Positions 32,911-37,192 of a DNA stretch of 37,192 nucleotides are shown here, piece by piece. The first letter of the stretch is position 1. The number at the start of each line of letters is the position of its first letter. Origin of the DNA: an uncultured Clostridia bacterium. GTDB lineage: Bacteria > Bacillota > Clostridia > Christensenellales > Borkfalkiaceae. A model generated the notes under the pieces. That model saw only the letters and a list, made by a program, of their open reading frames with translations. It had not been told where the DNA came from and made no database searches. The DNA lies in the NCBI GenBank assembly GCA_944346655.1, contig CALVMP010000009.1:1-37192 (forward strand), given 5' to 3'. A program made the position numbers and the translations under genes.

Positions 32911-34416
32911 ATGAACATACCCGGTATTAAAAAACTCAAGAGCGGAAGCGATATAAGAGGTGTAGCCGTCGACCTCGGTGCGGCGATAACGCTTACGGAC
33001 GAAGCGGTTTACGCAATAGTCCGCGCTTTCTGCACATGGCTCGCCCGAAGGAACGGCAAAGCAGTTGAAAATATTGCAGTCGGGCACGACGTAAGAATAT
33101 CCGCAGAGAGGATAGATAACGCCGTTTTGCGGGCACTTACCGACGGCGGGGTGAACGCCTGCGTTCTCGGGCTGTGCTCCACTCCCTCCATGTTCATGTA
33201 TTTAAAGGCATATAAGGATTGCGACGCCTCGGTAATGATAACTGCCTCCCACCTGCCTGCGGACAGGAACGGGCTGAAGTTTTTTACGCCGGAGGGCGGA
33301 CTTGAGCCTGCCGACATAGACGAAATTTTGGAACTTGCCGAAAGGGGAACTTTAGGGCACACTGAAAAGAAAGGCTGCATAAGCGAAAAGAGCTTTATGG
33401 ACGAGTACTGCCTTGGCTTGGTAGAAGGCGTAAGGCGCGCATGTGGCGAAAAGCAACCCCTTAAAGGCAAGAAGATTATAGTTGACGCCGGCAACGGCGC
33501 GGGCGGTTTTTTTGCAGGAAAGGTGCTTGAGCCGCTCGGTGCGGACACTACGGGCAGCATATTCCTCGAGCCCGACGGGACCTTCCCCAACCACATACCC
33601 AACCCCGAGGACAAAACTGCCATGTCATTTTTAAAGCAGGCGGTGCTTAATTCGCATGCCGACCTCGGCGTTATATTCGACACCGACGTTGACAGGGCGG
33701 GAGCCGTCGACGGCGACGGGCACGAGATAAACCGCAACGACCTTATTGCGCTCGCTTCGGTTATTGCGCTTGACGGAAAAGAGGGAACTATAGTTACCGA
33801 CAGCGTGACGAGCGACGGGCTTACTCAATTTATAGAAAAGATCGGCGGAAAGCATTTGCGGTTTAAAAGGGGATATAAAAACGTTATCGACGAGGCGGTA
33901 AGGCGCAATAAGTCGGGCGAATACTGCCCACTTGCCATAGAGACGAGCGGGCACGCCGCATTTTACGACAATTATTTTTTGGACGACGGGGCGTACCTTA
34001 TAACGAGAATACTTATACTTTTGGCGCGTCAAACTAAAAAGGGGCAAACGCTCTCCTCCATTATCGCAGCCCTTGAGCATCCTGTTGAGGAGGACGAAGT
34101 AAGGATTTCCTTTAATTCCTTAAGCAATGATTTCAAGAGCGAGGGCAACCGCGTTATCGAGGACATAAAGAGAAGCGCGGGCTCTGTCGGAGGAGTTCTT
34201 GCGCCCGACAACTATGAGGGCGTAAAAGTACGCTTTAAAGAGGCGGGCGGATGGTTTTTGCTGCGAATGAGCGTGCACGACCCCGTTATGCCCGTAAACT
34301 TTGAAAGCAATGTTAAAGGCGGCAATAAAATTATTGCGCAGAAACTTAATTGGTTATTGGAAGGTTATTCCTTTTTGAACAGGGAAAACCTTGTAAAATT
34401 TATACAGAAAGCCTGA
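32911..34416 (+). CDS. Phosphomannomutase/phosphoglucomutase
   Basis: This 501-residue enzyme of the alpha-D-phosphohexomutase family moves phosphate between C6 and C1 of glucose or mannose. It has the GSDIRG segment at 12-17, the phosphoserine loop with Ser113 in TASHLPADRNG (the usual TASHNP changed to TASHLP), the metal loop DTDVDRAG near residue 258, and the sugar-binding ETSGHAAF segment near 350. Whether it prefers glucose or mannose cannot be told. The open frame extends to a TTG at 32893, but that overlaps the -10 box; ATG 32911 is the first codon after the likely RNA start. Transketolase follows after 46 bases, probably in the same transcript. Confidence 0.93.
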   Translation: MNIPGIKKLKSGSDIRGVAVDLGAAITLTDEAVYAIVRAFCTWLARRNGKAVENIAVGHDVRISAERIDNAVLRALTDGGVNACVLGLCSTPSMFMYLKAYKDCDASVMITASHLPADRNGLKFFTPEGGLEPADIDEILELAERGTLGHTEKKGCISEKSFMDEYCLGLVEGVRRACGEKQPLKGKKIIVDAGNGAGGFFAGKVLEPLGADTTGSIFLEPDGTFPNHIPNPEDKTAMSFLKQAVLNSHADLGVIFDTDVDRAGAVDGDGHEINRNDLIALASVIALDGKEGTIVTDSVTSDGLTQFIEKIGGKHLRFKRGYKNVIDEAVRRNKSGEYCPLAIETSGHAAFYDNYFLDDGAYLITRILILLARQTKKGQTLSSIIAALEHPVEEDEVRISFNSLSNDFKSEGNRVIEDIKRSAGSVGGVLAPDNYEGVKVRFKEAGGWFLLRMSVHDPVMPVNFESNVKGGNKIIAQKLNWLLEGYSFLNRENLVKFIQKA

Positions 34417-34462
34417 GCGCCCAATTAAGTACGGCGTAAAGGTAAAATAAGGAGAAATAAAA

Positions 34463-36460
34463 ATGACTGTTGAGCAGAAAAGCGTAGACACCATAAGGGT
34501 TCTCTCCGCCGAGGCGATCGAGAGGGCAAAATCGGGACATCCCGGCATATGTATGGGGGCGGCGCCCATAGGGTACGAGTTGTTTGCCGAACACCTTAAC
34601 TTCAGCTGCCACAACCCCAAGTGGGATAACAGGGACAGATTTGTACTTTCTGCCGGGCACGGCTCTATGCTTCTCTATTCCCTTTTGCACCTCTTCGGCT
34701 ATGACGTTACCAAGGAGGACATAATAAACTTCCGCCAGCTCGGTTCGAGAACGCCCGGGCACCCCGAATACGGCAAGACGGACGGCGTTGAAACTTCGAC
34801 GGGACCTTTGGGTCAGGGCGTGGGCAATGCCGTGGGCTTTGCCGTGGCAGAAGCTCACCTTGCCGCGCTTTTCAACAGGGAAGGATTCCCCATAGTCGAC
34901 CACTACACATACGTATTGACGGGCGACGGCTGCCTTGAGGAGGGCATTGGCTACGAGGCATGCTCCTTTGCGGGCACGCAGAAGCTCGGCAAGCTTATTT
35001 TACTGTACGACTGCAACGACACCACCATAGAGGGCAACATGAAGAACACCTTCTCGGAGGACATTGCCACGAGATTTTTGGCACAGGGCTGGCAGGTGCT
35101 CCGCGTGAACAACGCCAACAGCCTGTATTCATTAAACAGCGCACTCAACATGGCTAAAGCGGAGACTGAGAGACCGACGATTATTATATGCAAGTCGGTA
35201 ATAGGCTACGGCTCCCCCCTTGCGGGCACCGCGGACTGCCACGGCGCACCCTTGGGCGAGGCAAACCTTCAGGCGACCAAGGAGAATTTAGGCTGGACCT
35301 ATCCACCCTTCGAAGTGCCCGCAGACGTCAAGGCACACTGCCTTGCAATTGCCGAGGAGAGGGCAAAAAAGGAGGATGAGTGGAACGAGCTCTTTGCGCG
35401 CTATGAAGAGGTTTATCCCGAGCTTGCCGCAGAGTACAGGCGCTTTATGTCCGGCATAGAGCCCGACTGGGCGGAGGTTGAAAAGGAATTGCCCGCGTTC
35501 GACAAGCCCGAAGCTACGCGCTCGTGCGGCGGCAAAATTTTAAACGCCATCGCAAAGACCCTGCCCAACGTAATGAGCGGCTCAGCCGACCTTGCCCCCT
35601 CCACCAAAACTGAACTTAAGGGCAAGGAATACTTTTCGCCCGAACACAGGGAGGGCTGCAATATCCACTTCGGCATACGCGAACACGCCATGGCTGCAAT
35701 CTGCAACGGCATTCAGCTTCACGGCGGTCTGAAAGCCGTGTGCTCGACCTTCTTCTCATTTACCGACTACATGAAGGCGGGCATAAGAATGACGGCGCTC
35801 ATGAACATTCCCGTGCTTTACGTAATGACGCACGACTCTATCGGCGTGGGCGAGGACGGACCCACCCACCAGCCCATGGAGCAGCTCATATCCCTGCGCT
35901 CCATTCCCAACATAAACGTATTCCGTCCCTGCGACGGCATTGAAACCTACGCGGCGTTCAAGTGTGCCTTTACCGACAGCTGCCCCACCGTTATCGTTGA
36001 GACGAGGCAGAACCTGCCCGCATACGAGCACGACTGCGAAGGCGCGGAGAAGGGCGCATATGTGCTTTCGGACTGCGAAGGCAAACCCGACGTGCTTCTG
36101 ATTGCCAGCGGCTCGGAGGTTGAGCTGTGCATGCAGGCTAAAGAGGAGCTCGCAAACGAGGGTATCAAGGCGAAAGTTGTTTCGATGGTCAGCATTGAAA
36201 AGTTCGAAAAACAGCCCATCGACTACCGCAACGAAGTTATAAACATGGACGTTATGGCGAGGGTGTGCGTTGAAGCCGCCTCGCACTACAGCTGGTACCG
36301 CTACAGCCGCGACTACGGAGAGGTTATCGCAATGACCTCGTTCGGCGTTTCGGGACCTGCAAAGAAGCTGTTCGAATACTTCGGCTTCACTAAACAGAAT
36401 GTAGTCAAGGCTGCCAAGCGTTCGATTGAAAATGTAAGACTGGGCAGGTTCAGCCACTGA
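34463..36460 (+). CDS. tkt: Transketolase
   Basis: Transketolase moves two-carbon ketol units between sugar phosphates in the non-oxidative pentose phosphate pathway, using thiamine diphosphate and Mg2+. The 665 residues are full length. The conserved His of SGHPG is at about 25, the STGPLGQG block near 112, and the thiamine-binding motif runs from GDGCLEEG to NDTTIEGN near 155-190. The pyrimidine domain has GIREHAMA with the catalytic Glu near 410 and the [15 protein letters not shown] block. AAGGAG precedes the ATG. The methyltransferase gene shares one base with its stop codon. Confidence 0.98.
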   Translation: MTVEQKSVDTIRVLSAEAIERAKSGHPGICMGAAPIGYELFAEHLNFSCHNPKWDNRDRFVLSAGHGSMLLYSLLHLFGYDVTKEDIINFRQLGSRTPGHPEYGKTDGVETSTGPLGQGVGNAVGFAVAEAHLAALFNREGFPIVDHYTYVLTGDGCLEEGIGYEACSFAGTQKLGKLILLYDCNDTTIEGNMKNTFSEDIATRFLAQGWQVLRVNNANSLYSLNSALNMAKAETERPTIIICKSVIGYGSPLAGTADCHGAPLGEANLQATKENLGWTYPPFEVPADVKAHCLAIAEERAKKEDEWNELFARYEEVYPELAAEYRRFMSGIEPDWAEVEKELPAFDKPEATRSCGGKILNAIAKTLPNVMSGSADLAPSTKTELKGKEYFSPEHREGCNIHFGIREHAMAAICNGIQLHGGLKAVCSTFFSFTDYMKAGIRMTALMNIPVLYVMTHDSIGVGEDGPTHQPMEQLISLRSIPNINVFRPCDGIETYAAFKCAFTDSCPTVIVETRQNLPAYEHDCEGAEKGAYVLSDCEGKPDVLLIASGSEVELCMQAKEELANEGIKAKVVSMVSIEKFEKQPIDYRNEVINMDVMARVCVEAASHYSWYRYSRDYGEVIAMTSFGVSGPAKKLFEYFGFTKQNVVKAAKRSIENVRLGRFSH

Positions 36461-37192
36461 TGGGCGACTGGGACGCAGAGGAATATAAAAAGAGTTTTTC
36501 CTTTGTGCCGGCATACGGCAGGCAGCTTATAGAGCTTATCGAGGGCGAAAATCTTAAAATTCTTGACCTCGGCTGCGGCAACGGCGCACTGACAAACGAG
36601 CTTGCGGAGCGCGGGCACGACGTAACGGGGCTGGACAGCTCCAGGAGCCAGCTCGCGCTTGCCGGGAAAACCTACCCCGGATTAAGATTTATCGAGGCGG
36701 ACGCAACTAATTTTTCGACGGACAAAAAGTTTGACTGCGTGTTTTCCAATGCCGCCCTGCACTGGATAGACGAGGAGTTTCAACCGCGCATGCTGGACTG
36801 CGTGAGCGCCTGCCTTAAAGAGGGCGGGCAGTTCGTGTTCGAGATGGGCGGCTACGGCAACAACGAGCTCATTCACGGCGAGTTTGAAAGGCAGTTCACG
36901 CTGCGGGAGCTGAGATATAAAAGGCCCTTCTTCTTCCCCACCGTCACGCGGTACGCGGGCATGCTCGAAGAAGCGGGACTTGCCGTGACCTTTGCAAAAC
37001 TTTTTCCCCGCCCCACTCCCCTTGAGGGAAAAGACGGGCTGACGGAGTGGATGAAGATGTTTGTCCGCGCTCCCTTTGAGGGACTGGCTGAAGATATTGC
37101 CGACGACATAAGGAGGCGCACCGCAGAGGTCCTTAAAGAAAAACTGTACCATGACGGGATATGGTACAGCGACTATGTGCGGCTGAGAATGA
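36460..37192 (+). CDS. Class I SAM-dependent methyltransferase, partial
   Basis: The frame starts at ATG 36460, overlapping the transketolase stop by one base, and runs off the right edge after 244 residues. The SAM-binding motif I is LDLGCGNGAL at about residues 34-43, followed by VTGLDSS (motif II acidic residue) and FDCVFSNAALHWI (motif IV region). The pattern resembles small-molecule methyltransferases such as trans-aconitate methyltransferase (Tam). The substrate is unknown. The overlap with tkt implies translational coupling but not necessarily a shared pathway. The C terminus is not in the window. Confidence 0.88.
   Translation, partial: MGDWDAEEYKKSFSFVPAYGRQLIELIEGENLKILDLGCGNGALTNELAERGHDVTGLDSSRSQLALAGKTYPGLRFIEADATNFSTDKKFDCVFSNAALHWIDEEFQPRMLDCVSACLKEGGQFVFEMGGYGNNELIHGEFERQFTLRELRYKRPFFFPTVTRYAGMLEEAGLAVTFAKLFPRPTPLEGKDGLTEWMKMFVRAPFEGLAEDIADDIRRRTAEVLKEKLYHDGIWYSDYVRLRM

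Noticed and set aside
35756..36514. 252-residue minus-strand open frame opposite transketolase
   Set aside because: It is a mirror of a certain gene with full catalytic motifs; GC-rich coding sequence produces such shadows.

Overview
The window reads as chromosomal core sequence from a spore-forming member of the Clostridia (Firmicutes), probably an uncultured gut-type lineage with a base composition near 50-55% GC by eye. The evidence is a T-box-controlled pheST operon, the sporulation genes yunB, spoVAD and spoVAE, a PrsA/SurA-like lipoprotein beside mfd, a type-3 prolyl-tRNA synthetase, and Gram-positive-type promoters and terminators. I see no rRNA, tRNA, CRISPR array, insertion sequence or phage genes.

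Layout. 1-8673 (minus strand): prs, pth, mfd, a foldase-like lipoprotein and uppP, then a partial HTH-membrane gene at the left edge. 8829-11368 (minus): an overlapping four-gene operon of a CPBP-type membrane protease, rlmH, an M14 peptidase and tadA. 11449-16565 (plus): fumarate hydratase alpha and beta, then a consensus promoter, a Phe T-box and pheS-pheT. 16632-18732: divergent yunB (minus) and spoVAD-spoVAE (plus). 18774-21399 (minus): an AEC transporter and guaB. 21623-24199 (plus): a response regulator, a histidine kinase and two paralogous small membrane proteins. 24245-25638 (minus): a second HTH-membrane gene broken by a 25-bp tandem repeat. 25718-29765 (minus): an iron alcohol dehydrogenase and aldehyde dehydrogenase operon followed by a MocR-type regulator. 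29824-32750 (minus): a membrane-anchored Ntn (C45-like) hydrolase and proS. 32911-37192 (plus): phosphoglucomutase/phosphomannomutase, transketolase and a partial methyltransferase.

Most genes are housekeeping. The unusual signals are regulatory. (1) A 25-bp unit present three times puts the gene at 24245-25638 out of frame; removing two units restores one 447-residue reading frame exactly, which looks like a phase-variation switch. (2) The response regulator operon and the second small membrane protein gene both carry TTTACA/TTAACA direct repeats with an exact 11-bp period, like PhoP boxes, so the two-component system and the two paralogs appear to form one self-contained regulon. (3) At least six genes have a -10 box only 5-9 bases before the start codon, so they are probably translated from leaderless mRNAs. 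(4) The C45-like hydrolase gene has a consensus promoter flanked by two copies of a 14-bp palindrome. (5) GuaB keeps the residue numbering of the trichomonad parasite IMP dehydrogenase (Cys319, Arg418, Tyr419), as I recall that protein.

All functional names come from motif recognition and remembered family sequences; no search was run.
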